Assembly: GCA_030035585.1 (NCBI GenBank)
Contig: CM057466.1
Span: 113,028,182 to 113,092,181 of the forward strand
From: Dugong dugon
Lineage: Eukaryota > Chordata > Mammalia > Sirenia > Dugongidae
Direction of reading: 5' to 3'
DNA length: 64,000 nucleotides
Part shown: positions 33,822 through 45,647 of the stretch, piece by piece
Layout of the letters: each line of letters starts with the position of its first letter
Position numbering within the stretch: position 1 is the first letter of the stretch
The notes under the pieces: generated by a model
Told to the model about the DNA's origin: nothing
Seen by the model: only the letters and a program-made list of their open reading frames with translations
Database searches by the model: none
Position numbers and translations under genes: made by a program

Positions 33822-33881
33822 CTAGGTCCCCTTTCTGAGAGGCACTGTCTGGACGGGATCTGCGTTAGAATGGACTCTCCC
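33822..33881 (-). CDS. ZNF516: ZNF516, last coding exon (C-terminal tail)
   Basis: The acceptor is TCTCCCTTCTGTCCTCCAG on the minus strand, a strong pyrimidine tract plus AG, and the exon opens with GGGAGAGTC. It is entered in phase 0 from the previous exon and gives 19 residues, GRVHSNADPVQTVPLRKGT, before TAG at 33824-33822. The ending LRKG(T/I) and the preceding SADAPKQ-G junction agree with my recollection of the mammalian ZNF516 C-terminus. The tail has no domain. It is far too short to be called by open-frame length; the call rests on the splice site, phase and recalled homology. The intron before it is 9868 bp. Confidence 0.82.
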   Translation of the reverse strand, partial: GRVHSNADPVQTVPLRKGT

Positions 33882-34087
33882 CTGGAGGACAGAAGGGAGA
33901 CAAGGAGAGAAAGCTCATTTCTGCCTTCTGGTTTCTCGGTGAATTCTCCCAACTCACTTTCCTACCAACCCCTAGGAACATAAAAAATGACCTCACAGAA
34001 CAAACCGTCGAGTAGGCAAAGACCCTGACTTTTGAAATCTGCCTTGCCGCCTTGCAGAGGAAGCTTTAAAAAATCATTCGACGATTC

Positions 34088-34290
34088 AGGGGAGTCCCTG
34101 GGTGGCGCGAATGGGGACGCACTAGACTACTAACCAAAAGGTTAGCAGTTCGAACCCACCCAGAGGTGCCTGGAAAGAAAGGCCTGGCAATCTGCTCCAG
34201 AAAGGTCACAGCCTTGGAAACCCTATGAGGCAGTTGCACTCTGCACATATGGGATCGCCATAAATTGGAATCGACTCGATGGCAACTGGG
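34088..34290 (+). mobile_element. AfroSINE, type C
   Basis: GGGGAGTCCCTGGGTGGCGC head, B box GCAGTTCGAACCC, body AGAAAGGCCTGGCAATCTGC and tail TCGACTCGATGGCAACTGGG. Well preserved. Antisense to the gene. Confidence 0.92.
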
Positions 34291-35449
34291 TAGTAGTAAT
34301 GATTTAGAAAAGGATCAGTTTCACGGGTAAGAATGGCAAATAATAGCGTCTGAACTGGCTTTGGAGAAAACGTTGGGAAGATAGGATTGGCGGGGGGGTG
34401 GAGGAAGGGCTCAAAAAAGCAAATTCTGTAGTACAAAGCTGACTTACAACTGCAGGAAGCTCCAAAACTGGGTGACTCTGGGGGCCATGCAAACAAAAAC
34501 GGTATAGTTCTCATGTTGGTCTGTCCAAACCAGAGGTTTTCACCGATTTCCACAAAAAATGACCATGTTGGAAAAACAGAAGGGGTATCCTAAAGGCTAG
34601 TGAACCGCAAGGTAAAAACAAGAAGCCAGGAGAGCCGCAGCTCCTGGGAACGCTCTGATGCATGTGAAACATCACTGCTTCAGCCACAGAGTCCACAATC
34701 AGAGGGCAAAGATCAGACAAGCTTCATCTTACCTAACCTCACTTGACGAAGTGAAACCCACCGCTTGGAATTAGCATCCACACATACACTACAGTGCTTG
34801 TATAAAATGCTAGCTAGTTTCCAGCTACGCCTACAGGAACCCTACAAAGGCTGGGGGTCAGGGGCTAGTGGATATAATGAATTTAGTGCTTCTCTTGTGC
34901 TAATCATTTTGGAAAACTTTCTGCGAGTGGCCCTGGATCCGTGCCCTACAAGTCGACTTCTAGTGTGAGTCACAAAGAAGATTCTCAACCCAGTGTGCCA
35001 CAGGGGGCTGGGGGGACTCAGCATGTAGACAGCATGTATCTGAAATGTAGGAAGCAGTAATGGAACTGGAGATGCGATTACCTTCTTGAGTAGATGCGGG
35101 TGCCCTGCAGTTCCCTCATCACCAACAGGCTGGATCTGAATGCATTCTGGACACATTCGAGGATGGGAAATGGCCTTTGTGTTTAGCAAGAGAAAAAGGA
35201 GTTGCCTTTAGCTGCTTTAGAGATGTTTGGCCTTGGCTGTCTCCAGGCAACAACTGGATACAACACACAGACTTACTGGTGGTTCTAGAAGGTGGGCAGA
35301 GGATGTGTGTGAATGCATGTGTACTGAGTACGTCTAGATTAGGTACACAGAACAGAGGACCCCCAGGCTGCACACACCTGGGCATCTCTTCCACCAGAGC
35401 CAGAACTCACAACCCTGCACTATGCAAAAACGCTAATGCGGTATGCTTA

Positions 35450-35664
35450 AAATCAAACCAAGCCCACTGCCATGGAGTCGATTCTGACTCAGGGCAATCC
35501 CATATGTATCAAAGTAGAACTGTGCTCCGTAGGGTTTCCAATGGCTGATTTTTCAGAAGTAGATCACCAGGCCTTTCTTCTGAGGCGCCTCTGGATGGAT
35601 TCAAACCACCAACCTTTCAGTTAGTAGTCAAGTCCTTAACCATATGCACTACCCAGGGACTCCT
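35450..35664 (-). mobile_element. AfroSINE, type C, inverted
   Basis: Plus strand: CATGGAGTCGATTCTGACTC, GCTCCGTAGGGTTTCCAATG, AGGCGCCTCTGGATGGATTC, ending CACTACCCAGGGACTCCTG. Complete, in the same sense as the gene. Confidence 0.92.
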
Positions 35665-37057
35665 GCTATGGCACCGTGAGCTTCCGTGGACTACTACATA
35701 TCTGACAGGATAGGGTGCCCTCCCCATGAAGGACTAAAAGTTTCCCATTGCAGGGCTCTGAAAGTTTTAAATATTTTAAAAGGACTGCAAAATCAGGACG
35801 ACCCAAATAACTAGGTTTTTAAATTATTCCATCAACCCAGACACCTGGATGCCTATTTTTCTCTTCATAACTGAAGGATTTAAATAGTATCTTTTTTTTT
35901 TTTTTTTTTAAGAGCATTGTTTTAAATGGTTGATTCACTGAGACCATCACTTTATTATTTAATACAGCCATCCTACAGGGTTTTTAAGAAACGAATGAGA
36001 TTCAACAGAAATCAATCAGGCAAAGGGGAAACGTGGCTACGGACAAGAGGCCACAAATACCTAAGCATGCATGCTGCAACGTTTTGAGCACAAACAAGTT
36101 GCTGCTGCTTGTTGTTCCTGCTAAAAAGAACGAGTAGTCAAAACGTGAGAACCCACGTTTTTGGACAGGCTGGCTTTTCTTTTTGCAGTTGCGTGATCTG
36201 CAGGCTTTTCAGTAATGTGGGAAGAAAAACTATCTTTCTGGCATTTCAGGGTTCTAGGGATGGATATGGGCTCTGGTACTTTATGAGATCTACTTTTTTC
36301 TCCATAAGGCAAGGGATGCACATGTGCTCCTAATGTGGGTCCATCACCATGCACACAGAAAAGCTCATGTCTCCCTCTCTTCTCCCCCAGAGACACGAGA
36401 AGCTCTCAGTCTTCAAGGGGACGTCAGCAATTGAACAAGGCTTGCCTGTGACATGGGTGTGATGTTAAATGCCTAACAACTGATTACACTCCACACCTTA
36501 CTAACCTCAATCTTTACCTAAGCAGCCATCCGTAAGCAGGGCTCCTATTATTGTGGGTAATTCTGGAGAAGTCACTAGTTAGATGCATGACTCTTAAAGT
36601 GCATGGATAATGTGTTCTCTACTATGTTCGTTTTTTTGGTTTTGATGTTTGCTTGGTTTTTGAATAAGAAAAGCTTAAACAAGTGGGCTGAATTTTGAAA
36701 TTTAATCAGTGATGCTAGGAGCCTAAAAGTGACAATGAAAATATGTTATACATATGTCTATATACCCACCTACCTGATTTCTCCATCATTTGCATTATAA
36801 CCACCACTAAAAACGAGACAAATCAGATTGGCATTTACTGTTCCATTTCCTGTTATTTTGATTAATGGAATTATTTTCCAGCTTAACTATTTTGAAATAA
36901 CACTTAAAATAATAAGAAATAAACTATTAATCTTAGACTTTAAATTTGGGCAAGGAACCCAAACAAATCAACACACCAGATTTTATATTTCAGCAAAAAT
37001 TATCCTGATCTTTTAAATCCTAAAACCCAGGGGAGGGGAAAGGGGATGAATGTTTCT

Positions 37058-37412
37058 TGGTTTTATTGAATATACTGTGGACTGCCAGAAGAACAAACAA
37101 ATCCGTCTTGGAAGAAGTACAGCCAGAATGTTCATTAGAAGCAAAGATGGCGAGACTTCGTCTCACATACTTTGGACATGTTATCAGGAGGACCAGTCTC
37201 TGGAGAAGGACATCATGCTCGGCAAAGTAGAGGGTCAACGAGAAAGAGAAAGACCCTCAACGAGATGGACTGACACTGTGGATGCAACAATGGGCTCAAG
37301 TATAACAATAACTGTGAGGATGGCGCAGCACTGGGCGGTGTTTCGTTCTGTTGTACGCAAGGTTGCTATGAGTTGGAACCGACTTGATGGCACCTAACAA
37401 CATTTAACAACA
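37058..37412 (+). mobile_element. RTE LINE 3' end
   Basis: Opens in the ORF2 tail (ACTGTGGACTGCCAGAAGAA), continues GAAGTACAGCCAGAATGTTC, CTTTGGACATGTTATCAGGA, AGACCCTCAACGAGATGGAC, GGGCTCAAGTATAACAATAA and ends TTGGAACCGACTTGATGGCA plus CCTAACAACA. The closest RTE relative of the 12535 copy here. A short 115-codon frame is a frameshifted remnant. Confidence 0.88.
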
Positions 37413-38040
37413 ATAGAAAAAATAAGTGTACACGCATCTGTAAGAAAATGTAAGAAAAAATAAAAATTCTCCACAACAGTAAATAAATCTCATTTTTCCT
37501 GATGCCCATTAAGACAATAACACCCATATTTGAGTGTAGTATTCTCAAAAGTTTCCTTTCTAATAATGAATACTGATGATTACTAGAAACTAAACATTTC
37601 ATCGACTGTGCTAAATAATGGCAAATCATCTTTAGAGTACAATAATGCACGAACTTCTTGCTCAAGTGGAACTCGGTTGGATGTACTAGCTACTTACCCT
37701 ATGACCAGAACTACTCTACGTCATAATACAATCAGCACTAACAGTAAACTCCTTTATTCCCATTGGATGGGAAGAATTATTCCTACTCCATTTATGAAAA
37801 TTGGCTTCCCACAGCTAGTGCCTAAACTTTTACATTTTTCTAGTTCATTTATGATAAACGCAGAAGAATGAGATGCCTGAAGAATACACACTGGGGCCGG
37901 GAACCACCTATTGGAAACTATTATTTAATCTAGACCTTTAACTTCTACTGTTCTGATTATTCTTCCCACTATAACTGCCTATTAAAGGAATATGTTCATA
38001 AAGAAATAACTACCTAACCTCCTGGTTTTCAACAAGTTCT

Positions 38041-38283
38041 CTACCAGTACCAGTTGCCATAGATTCAGCTCCAACTCATGGAGACCCCACATGTGTCAGA
38101 GTAGAAGTGTGCTCCATAGGGTTTTCAATGGCTGATTTTTTTAGAAGTAGATCACCAGGCCTTTCTTCTGAGGCGCCTCTAAGTAGACTCGAATCTCCAA
38201 CCTTTGGGTTAGCAGCTGAGCACGTCAGTCATTAAACCCATTGCCGTCGAGTCGATTCTGACTCATAGTGACCCTGGGACTCC
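38041..38283 (-). mobile_element. AfroSINE type C with a second SINE scrap inside its head end
   Basis: A normal inverted type C element (38041-38230), then AAACCCATTGCCGTCGAGTC and GATTCTGACTCATAGTGACC (38234-38273), the 3' end of another inverted SINE of type A, and finally GGGACTCCT, the expected outer end of the first element. The scrap is embedded where the tRNA-like head should be. Confidence 0.85.
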
Positions 38284-39016
38284 TAAATTCTCTTGGATCT
38301 CCTAAATAAATACATGCCTATACTACAGAAGGGGCTTAAATGCCGTATTTACAAAAACAACCATTATACTGTTTACATTTGATGGAGAGAAGTGCCATTT
38401 AGAATCCACCTACTGTTACATGTACTCGTGAAAGTCAGGGTTTAGCTCTTCCAGGCTTGTAGCTTAAAAGAAATAAAGGGGGGGGAGGGGAATGACCCCA
38501 ACAATGTATCATTTAAACGAATAATTATATGAAAAGGAAGTCTTTTTTTTTTCTCCTCAAATATCACATGTATACTAAAAAGAACCTTTATTCTAAACCA
38601 CTATGAAATTAAATCAATTTCCTCGTATTTACCTTGACCTACACCTGTTGAATGTTTCACTGAGATATGTGTTGCAATACAATTTGCAGAATTATCCAAC
38701 AAAGAGATTTCATATACGATTATGGCCAACTCTGGGCAATTATTCCACGGCTGTACCTATAGCAACCAATGATGCAGATTCACCAACCAACAGTACCCAA
38801 CTAGGAAACTACGTCCCTGTTGACAACACTTTTTTCAAACCAAAAGTTTTCCTATGCTCTCCCTCTAGTGAACAATGAAAAACTAGTCTCTGGGAAAAAC
38901 AAAAACAAAACAAGGGAACACACGAGCACATCATCAGGCTTTCACAAAGCTACAAGACACAAGCAAAGAACGCAAGCCAAGAAGTTTAGTTCCACAGCAC
39001 AATCGTCTGACCTGCT

Positions 39017-39205
39017 TATTCACATGGACACACACACAGCCGTAACTGTGTTTATGTGTGTGTGCATCACAGAAATACACACGCTGCACACGAGCTCTGT
39101 TTATTCATGATGGACACATACACACATGGTCGTGACTGTGTGTATGGACATGTGTGCATGTGTGTGCTTCATAGAAATACACACACTACACACAAGCGCT
39201 CTCTA
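39017..39205 (+). repeat. Diverged tandem duplication (~85 and ~104 bp) rich in CACA/TGTG
   Basis: Copy 1 (39017-39101) and copy 2 (39102-39205) share TATTCA-(C)ATG, GGACACA-ACACA, GT(A/G)ACTGTG, (A)GAAATACACAC and CACACGAG/ACACAAG in the same order. Length differences come from TG-dinucleotide slippage. Confidence 0.75.
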
Positions 39206-39282
39206 GGTCCCAAAGACAATTATTTCTAGAATAACTGTTTGACAACAATAGCAAATGCTTACTGAATGGTGCTTTGCAGCAG

Positions 39283-39440
39283 GCATGGAGCATTTTCTCA
39301 TTTAATTTTTACAGCAAGAATACAAGGTAAGTACTGCTATGATTGTGACTTTGTAGATGAGGAAATTTAGGTACAGTAGCATGCCTAAGGTAGAGGATCC
39401 TTCTGACTCAACAGTCCAAAATTCTAATGATTTATATGAC
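39283..39440 (-). mobile_element. MIR SINE, inverted
   Basis: Plus strand TTCTCATTTAATTTTTACAG, AAGGTAAGTACTGCTATGAT, TGTAGATGAGGAAATTTAGG, CAGTAGCATGCCTAAGGTAG is the typical reverse complement of a MIR 3' part and core. Confidence 0.65.
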
Positions 39441-39511
39441 TCAGGCCTTCCTGAAAACAGAAGTAGCTAGTCTAGGGTGAATTTACATATCGGTACCTAT
39501 TAAATAAGGAG

Positions 39512-39722
39512 AGGAGCTCTGGTGGCTTAATGGTTAAGCACTCAGCTGCTAACCAAAAGGTCAGCGGTTCGAGCCCACCCAGCAGCTCCGCAGGAGAAAA
39601 GACCTGGTGATCTGCTCCCTTAAAGATTACAGCCTAGGAAATCCCATGGGGTAGTTCTGCTTTGTCACATGGGGTCACTGTAAGTCAAAAATCGACTCGA
39701 CGGCATCCAACAACAATAGCAG
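39512..39722 (+). mobile_element. AfroSINE, type B
   Basis: Well-preserved head (GAGCTCTGGTGGCTTAATGG, GCGGTTCGAGCCC), insert AGAAAAGACCTGGTGATCTG and AAAGATTACAGCC, and tail CATGGGGTCACTGTAAGTC, ATCGACTCGACGGCATCC, AACAACAATAGC. The tail is near-parallel to that of the RTE at 12535. Confidence 0.93.
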
Positions 39723-40049
39723 CTATTAAATATCTACCTTCTCCGTCAGATCTTTCTCCACTTCAAACCCACGAATTCATGTACCTATGGGCATTCCTCC
39801 CTGGATTCCCAAAAGGCCATCTCAAACGTTAACTTGCTTCTCTTCTGAAACTGGTCTTACCCTGCTTTCCTCCCAGGTTTCCAGCCTCAGGAATGGTTCC
39901 TGCATAGACAAGCTGCCTATGCCAGGACCAAGGGCACCCTCTCAGCCCACATCCAACCCCTGCCCCATCTGGCCCAGGCCACCCTGTCTCTCCCTGGGAT
40001 CCCAGATGCCTCCCAACAGGGTCCTTAGCCATCTGTCTTGAACCATGGC

Positions 40050-40550
40050 AAATCCATTCTCAATACACCCCAATGCTGATCATCTTTGTAAAGATACAAA
40101 GCTGATGATCCTCTGCTTACAACAATGAAGGAAGAGAGGCCTTTACTTGCCCTCGCATGAAATCTCAATGTCTAACCATGGAGATATGACGCCTGCATAT
40201 CCCCCAGACTCATCTCCGTGCCTCCACCCACCCTCCCAGCTCCAGCCATATTGAGTATCATCAGGATCTCCAATGCAATACGCTCTGTCACCCTGCGCCT
40301 ACCCAGGGACTGGCTCCCTCCCAGAAACATGCATGCCAACTTGTACTTGTTCTTATTGCCAGCATGGTCTTCCAAAGGCCCCACGTCCGGTTCCATACCC
40401 CGTTCCTCCCTTAGGACCCTTTTCTTATCATGGGTTTACTGCTCTGACCTGAAGAACCACAGAAGCAGGGACAATATGTATCTTCTCTCCCAATGGCCTG
40501 CACACACAGTCGGCGCTCAATAAATACCGTTAATGAGTGAATAAATGATT
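40050..40550 (+). mobile_element. L2 LINE 3' region
   Basis: CCCTCCCAGCTCCAGCCATA, CCACAGAAGCAGGGACAATA and the characteristic end ACAGTCGGCGCTCAATAAAT followed by GAGTGAATAAATGA. The longest L2 piece in the window. Confidence 0.7.
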
Positions 40551-40674
40551 GCCATAAAACTGAATTTCCAATTATTGTTTCAGTTAGATAAGGTAGCATA
40601 CGTTAATGTGTTTGTCAATCAACTTCAAGTGTGACATCAAATACTTTCTGCGTGAATACACAATCTCCTATGAT

Positions 40675-40702
40675 AAAAAAAAAAAAAAAAAAAAAAAAAA
40701 AA
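40675..40702 (+). repeat. Poly(A) run, 28 bases
   Basis: Uninterrupted A run preceded by TATGAT, with no recognisable retroelement immediately upstream. It is T in the transcript sense. Confidence 0.9.
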
Positions 40703-41189
40703 CTACAATCTACAGCTTCTAAAGCCCACAGGAAAAGAATCTGATTTAAATATTAATTAGTGAATGTTAGCAAAGCACTCTAAAAACGAAAAAGAACAGT
40801 TGATAAGAATAATGAGTCACATTCTAAGCATAAATAACTACAGCAATGTTCTATAAATCTATAAAATACCCTCAATTTAAACTGCAAGGGTGATTTTTGT
40901 AAGTGTACACGATGTATCCAATGAGAACTACAGGGTAACAAAGAACTCTAAGATTTATGCTTCTACCTATTATTGACATGTTTTTCAGTGATTCTGGCAG
41001 ACAAATCTTTATGGGGATTCTTAAAGGTACAGTTCCTAGGAATGTTAAGGAAAAGGGAATTTCACTGGAAGGCCGGGACATTTAGGGATAAATCAATGAA
41101 AGCTACTTTACGTGGCTAAGGACAAGAAGAAATCTGAGAGGCAAAGAGATCAAACATGGCAACAAACAGACTGACTGCTATCATGAGGT

Positions 41190-41386
41190 GTTGCTGGGTG
41201 CTATAGAGTAGATTCTGACTCATGAAGACCCCATGTGCAGAGCAGAACTGCCCCAGAGGGTTTTCTAGGCTGTGATCTTTATGGGAACATATCACCAGGT
41301 CTTTCTTCCGTGGAGCCACTGGGTGAGTCTGAACCACCGACCTTTTGGTTAGCAGCTGAACTCAACCACTGCACCACCAGGGCTCC
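41190..41386 (-). mobile_element. AfroSINE, type B, inverted
   Basis: Plus strand: GTTGCTGGGTGCTATAGAGT, ACTGCCCCAGAGGGTTTTCT, GGAGCCACTGGGTGAGTCTG, CACTGCACCACCAGGGCTCC. Complete. Confidence 0.92.
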
Positions 41387-41779
41387 ACTAATCGTAGGAG
41401 AGGAATATAAATTCGGCTTAGTTACAATGTCACAGGCCTGAAAAACCAGGATCACAAGGCAGAAAAGAGATTCAAGCAGCTGAGAAGAGCCTCTCATTAA
41501 GAGTTATGTCAGAAATCCACAATAACAAGACAACACCACTGAGCTAAAACTTAAAGCTAAAGTGGTTAGCTGGGAAAAGTACAATGGAATTTTAGTTTAC
41601 AGAGGCAAAGACAAAAACACAAATCCAGCCTTTACCAAATCAAGATGAGTTGCAACTGTGATAAATTCCCAGCCTAACTCTACGAAGCACAGAAGTAATT
41701 CAAAGTACCTTCTTGGTGATTTGCTTTTTTATCATCTCCTATTTCCCCCTATGGTAGAAGCATTATAAAGAGGCTTAAC

Positions 41780-41920
41780 TAAAACCAAACCCGTTCCCAC
41801 TGCCATCCAGTCGATTTCAACTCCTAGCGACCCTACAGGACAGAGGAGAACTGCCCCAGCTGGTGGATTCAAACTGCCAACCTTTTGGTTAGCAGCCGAG
41901 CTCTTACCCACCGTGCCAAT
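41780..41920 (-). mobile_element. AfroSINE, type A, inverted, with internal deletion
   Basis: Plus strand: AACCAAACCCGTTCCCACTG, CCTACAGGACAGAGGAGAAC and CCAACCTTTTGGTTAGCAGC. The GTTTCCAAGG segment between GCCCC and AGCTGGTGGATTC has been lost (about 20 bp), and the outer head end stops at CCGTGCCAAT. Confidence 0.88.
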
Positions 41921-42469
41921 ATGCAGCAATAAATGCACATGGGTTCCTGCAGGACCTCGAGGAGTTATGCGTAAATGGGGCTGGAGTCCCCACCCTGACA
42001 CACCCTCTTACCAAGATGCCCCATCTTTGGTGACTTAATGGGTCACTTGTGTAAGTGGCAACACTTTGGGTTGGTAATCTCAATATGTAATTCTCCATCC
42101 AGTTTACGGCACGACCTTCTACTACAACACCCCACAAACACAACACAGTGAGTCGCCGTAAGAGAGTTTTAGTTCTGTTAACTTGGACAGTGCCGCCTCA
42201 TTCAAGATGAGGTCATGTGTACCTGAAAATCTTTTACTTCAGTGAGATGTCATGTTTATTTCATAAATTGTCATAGATTATCATCATGAAATAATTGCTT
42301 TACATTCTATAACTGTTTTATTAAGAGAAATACGAGTCACATACTCAAAAAGTATAATTAATGGCAAGGCACCTGCTCAGTGATAAACAAAGAGGAAGAG
42401 ATGAACAACAACAAATAGGAATTCTAAGAATGCAATAAGAAACAGACAAACAAGTCCTGGATCGGAAAA

Positions 42470-42602
42470 TGTCAGTTCTAACCCCAGCTTGAGCCCTAAT
42501 TAGCAGCAGGCCCTTGGCAAAGCTATTTCTTATCTCTTACCTTATTTTCTTCGGCAGGGCTGAAACAGGTAAGAATGAGTCTCAGGATTCCTTTGAGGTC
42601 TA
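42470..42602 (+). mobile_element. MIR SINE
   Basis: GTCAGTTCTAACCCCAGCTT, GGCCCTTGGCAAAGCTATTT and CTTACCTTATTTTCTTCGGC approximate the MIR order (accttgggcaagt... tcagtttcctcat). Diverged. Confidence 0.5.
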
Positions 42603-42655
42603 AACCACCATCCCGAACCATGTGTCTGACAAGTGATTATATTCGTTTAAATAAA

Positions 42656-42860
42656 CTAGTTGCCATTCAGTCCACTCCGACTCATGGCAACCCCATTGTG
42701 TGTCAGAGTAGAACTGCACTCCACAGGATTTTCAATGACTGATTTTTCAGAAGTAGATCACCAGGCTTTCCTCCAAGTAGCCTCTAGGTGGACTCAAACC
42801 ACCAACCTTCCAATTAGCAGCCGAGCGACGCATTAACTATTCAAACCACCCAGGGACTCT
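42656..42860 (-). mobile_element. AfroSINE, type C, inverted
   Basis: Plus strand: GACTCATGGCAACCCCATTG, GCACTCCACAGGATTTTCAA, AAGTAGATCACCAGGCTTTC, AACCACCCAGGGACTC. Complete, moderately diverged. Confidence 0.9.
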
Positions 42861-43749
42861 TTACATTTATTAGGACACACTAACTTGATTCTACTACTCA
42901 GAGAGAACGTGTTTTGCCCTGGTAGCAAAGGAACTCTTCCTTCATTTACAAAGGGAAGAGTATGCAGTTACAGAACCTTCTGAGACAACAGGTTAGAAAG
43001 AGAGAACATTAAGTGGAGTGTGCCTGGGTGAGAACTGGGCAATGGATGTGACATCCCAGGAGAGGGACAGGAAGGGAGAGAGCCTGGAAAGCACAGGGCC
43101 TGGACGAGACCACCACGACTGAGCAACACACTGAATCCCTCCCGAGGCGCCACCACATTGTGTGTACACACTGAATGGTGTGTCACAGCCACCCTGGCAC
43201 AGGAATGCGCGTGATACCTGCCTACACACACATCACCTTCACACATCAGGGCCCACCAGCAGCATGAGCACAGCAGAGAGCCACATCAGGACACCCACAC
43301 AGCCAGCCGGGACCACTGCACTAAGCCGAATTTTTCTCAGGAATCGTGTAAAAACAACGTTCTTAAGAAAGGAAGCTTAACGTAACTCCTTCTCTTTTGA
43401 TTTGGAGAAACAATTCCCTGCAAAGGGAAACATATCTGAAAACATCTTGGGGTAAAAAGTCTGAATTTCTAGGGTTTTCAAGTCCCCAGCAGTCTCTACC
43501 AAGGATCTCACCCCAGCCCAGCGACAGGCAGCTGTGTGTGTCTTAACGTCATGATTAGCAGCTAAAACGACCATCCTGGTAAAACTCTCATCTACAGACA
43601 GTCCTCATGTAGGGGCTCTCTCCACCAAAGTGAGGTGAAATCATTGACACATCAGGTAAACACATTCGGTGCTCTAGCGACGAGAACCAGCCACCACTCC
43701 TCCCAGCTACCAAGTTCAAACCCAAACGTCCATTCACAGGGACACCTAC

Positions 43750-43817
43750 TTGTTTGGGGGCATCGGCAGAGGTGGTGTGAACATCGGTAGCTCGGAGTCC
43801 ATTAGACTCAAACAGCA
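43750..43817 (-). CDS. ZNF516: ZNF516, penultimate coding exon
   Basis: Acceptor CTTGTTCCCACAG, donor CAAACAA|GTAGGT. The two opening bases TG complete a GTG (Val) codon with the G left by the upstream exon; it then encodes LFESNGLRATDVHTTSADAP and KQ, leaving in phase 0. This 22-residue linker directly follows the last zinc finger. The HTTSADAPKQ run matches my memory of the ZNF516 C-terminus and is the strongest single clue to identity in the small exons. The exon has no known domain. Both splice sites are canonical and the phases agree on both sides. Confidence 0.88.
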
Positions 43818-44900
43818 CTGTGGGAACAAGGGGTAGTTAAAAGATGAGCAGGACAGCCTCATCACGATGTGCACATTACACAAGTCCATTACAGATTAAG
43901 CACTTCCACAAAAAAGACACCAGCTCCTAGCCTGTGGCCGGAAAATACCAATTTATCGGAACACTTACTGTTGGAGAATGGTAATGGCTGCCTGGGGCCA
44001 CTGCCCTTTTTAATTCCCACTCGTCTGTGGAAGAAGCAATCACTGACAACATTAATTATCAGTGTGTGTGGAAGGGGACCCTCTGCTGGTATTATTTACC
44101 ACTCGATCCCTGTCATTGTTAACCAGATGGGCTCACGTGTGCAGCCCTCTTACCACTGAGGGGGGCCCCCTGGCCCCCGCCCTCGGGTGCTCATAGAGTA
44201 TGTGACACAGGGGCTCCCGCCTGACGGGGCCGTAGGGAGCTTTGTAAAAGGGGGCCGAGGGGCTCTGCAAGACCCCTGGCCATTCTGCTCCAGCCAGTCC
44301 CCATGAGGAAACAAGGCAAAGCGGCATATTCTATGGAAAGGGGCACTTTGATTTCCGTTTGAGCTGCTGGCAGTATAATACATTAGCATATTCATTTCTG
44401 AGGCGTCTACTCTCTAATTAAAATAGAACATTTGCGAACAGGCTTATCTTAAATTAAACCACATGGCAGCTAGATGCAAAAAAAAATCCAGTGCTAAACA
44501 GTGGAATCTGGTATCTATAATGCCAGGAATGGATGGCATTACCCCCCCCCCACAAAAAAAAAAACAAAAAACAAATCTGCTGCCATCAAGTGGATTCCGA
44601 CTCATGGCGACCCATATGTTACAGAACAGAACTGTCTCATAGGATTTTCCTGGCTGCAATCTTTATAGAAGCAGAGGGTCAGGCCCTTCTTCCTTGGCAC
44701 CACTGGTAGGTTCAAACTGCCAACCCTTCAGTTGATAGCCAAGTACCAACCATGCGTGCCACCCAGGACCTTAACCCTACTGCACAGAGGCAGAAATCTA
44801 AAGCTACCCAACGTCACAGAAAATAAAGCAATGAGCAGAAGCAGTTGTGCCCCCAGGACCCCTTTGCACAGGGGGTGATGGGAACGGGAGAAAGTCATAC
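43818..44900 (-). other. ZNF516: ZNF516 intron (1083 bp)
   Basis: Donor GTATGA at 44900-44895, acceptor AG at 43819-43818. Contains one inverted SINE; the rest (43818-44572) is unnamed, GC-rich near 44160-44290. Confidence 0.8.
44573..44771 (-). mobile_element. AfroSINE, type B, inverted, close to a splice donor
   Basis: Plus strand: CTGCTGCCATCAAGTGGATT, GACTCATGGCGACCCATATG, GGCTGCAATCTTTATAGAAG, GCGTGCCACCCAGGACC. It is preceded by an A/C-rich tract (44540-44570). It lies 130 bp downstream of the donor of the 105-nt exon. Confidence 0.88.
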
Positions 44901-45005
44901 CTGCATGTGCCCGTGTGTGGGCCCTGAGGTGGCTGGGCTGGGTGAAGCACTTCCCACACTCTGCGCACACGAGGTCTCCCTGGCGGGCCGGCGTCCGGAG
45001 CGTCC
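44901..45005 (-). CDS. ZNF516: ZNF516, exon with the last C2H2 zinc finger
   Basis: Acceptor CTGCACTGTCACCGCAG, donor CATGCAG|GTATGA. The first two bases GG complete the Gly codon opened by the large exon, then TLRTPARQGD leads into the finger LVCAECGKCFTQPSHLRAHT followed by RAH. The spacing is C-x2-C-x12-H-x3-H with the conserved Phe and Leu, a canonical DNA-binding C2H2 module. It exits in phase 1, and the next exon supplies the Val after HA. The third Cys (GKCF) is extra and sits where the family usually has Ser or Ala. Exon length 105 nt, 34 full codons plus split ones. Confidence 0.92.
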
Positions 45006-45647
45006 CTGCGGTGACAGTGCAGGGATTGGGGGGAGGGAAAACAGAAGAGAGCATTACACCACAGAGTATCACCCATCTGTCTGATGTGTCGTGATGTGGG
45101 CTACCTCCAGGCCTGGTGACAACTGCCAGCCTGCATCCGGCTGGCTGACAGGCCTGGCACCTGCCACAAGGATGCATAAATTACCCTGAATTAACACGGC
45201 TCCCGGTCACCCAGCCGGCTGCCATCAGGTGTGCTACCAAACAGCTGGTGCCCCCCAGCCGTCACCGGCCCCATCAGGCGGCACATCAGGCAAACTGAAG
45301 TGACGGCAGCATGGTGGAGACAAGGCTTAGAGTAACAGGGAGTGAGCGTGTCCCCTGGGAGCAGTGGTACCGGCAGCACTGCCCAGTGAGAGGCCTCTGT
45401 TCCTTACCTGTGTGCTGTGCTGCTGCGGCCTCGGCTTAGGCACAGGTGTGAGCGAAGCCACATCCTGCGGCCTACAGCCAGCACAGCAGCCTCCTCCTCT
45501 GGGGCCAGGTCTCCCAGGCCACTGACAGTGGGGGCACACCAGGGCCCCCCTCCCCAGAGGCCAGTGTACTCTTCTCAACTCGGGTACCGGACACATCTCT
45601 TCCTCCCACCCCACAGCCACACCTGACTTTATTTATCAGGCCTATGT

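Larger units (their letters stand above)
33882..43749 (-). other. ZNF516: ZNF516 intron between the last two coding exons (9868 bp)
   Basis: Donor GTAGGT at 43749-43744, acceptor CAG ending at 33882. Loaded with SINEs, one RTE 3' end, L2 and MIR relics; I see no additional exon. Unassigned blocks longer than 300 bp, about 34291-35449, 35665-37057, 37413-38040, 38284-39016, 40703-41189, 41921-42469 and 42861-43749, show no recognisable feature beyond T- or A-runs (e.g. T-run at 35893-35910). Confidence 0.75.

Noticed and set aside
44728..45177. 149-codon frame around the zinc-finger exon taken as one exon
   Set aside because: Only the 105 nt between a CAG acceptor and a GTATGA donor fit the phases of the neighbouring exons and the finger; the rest is intron.
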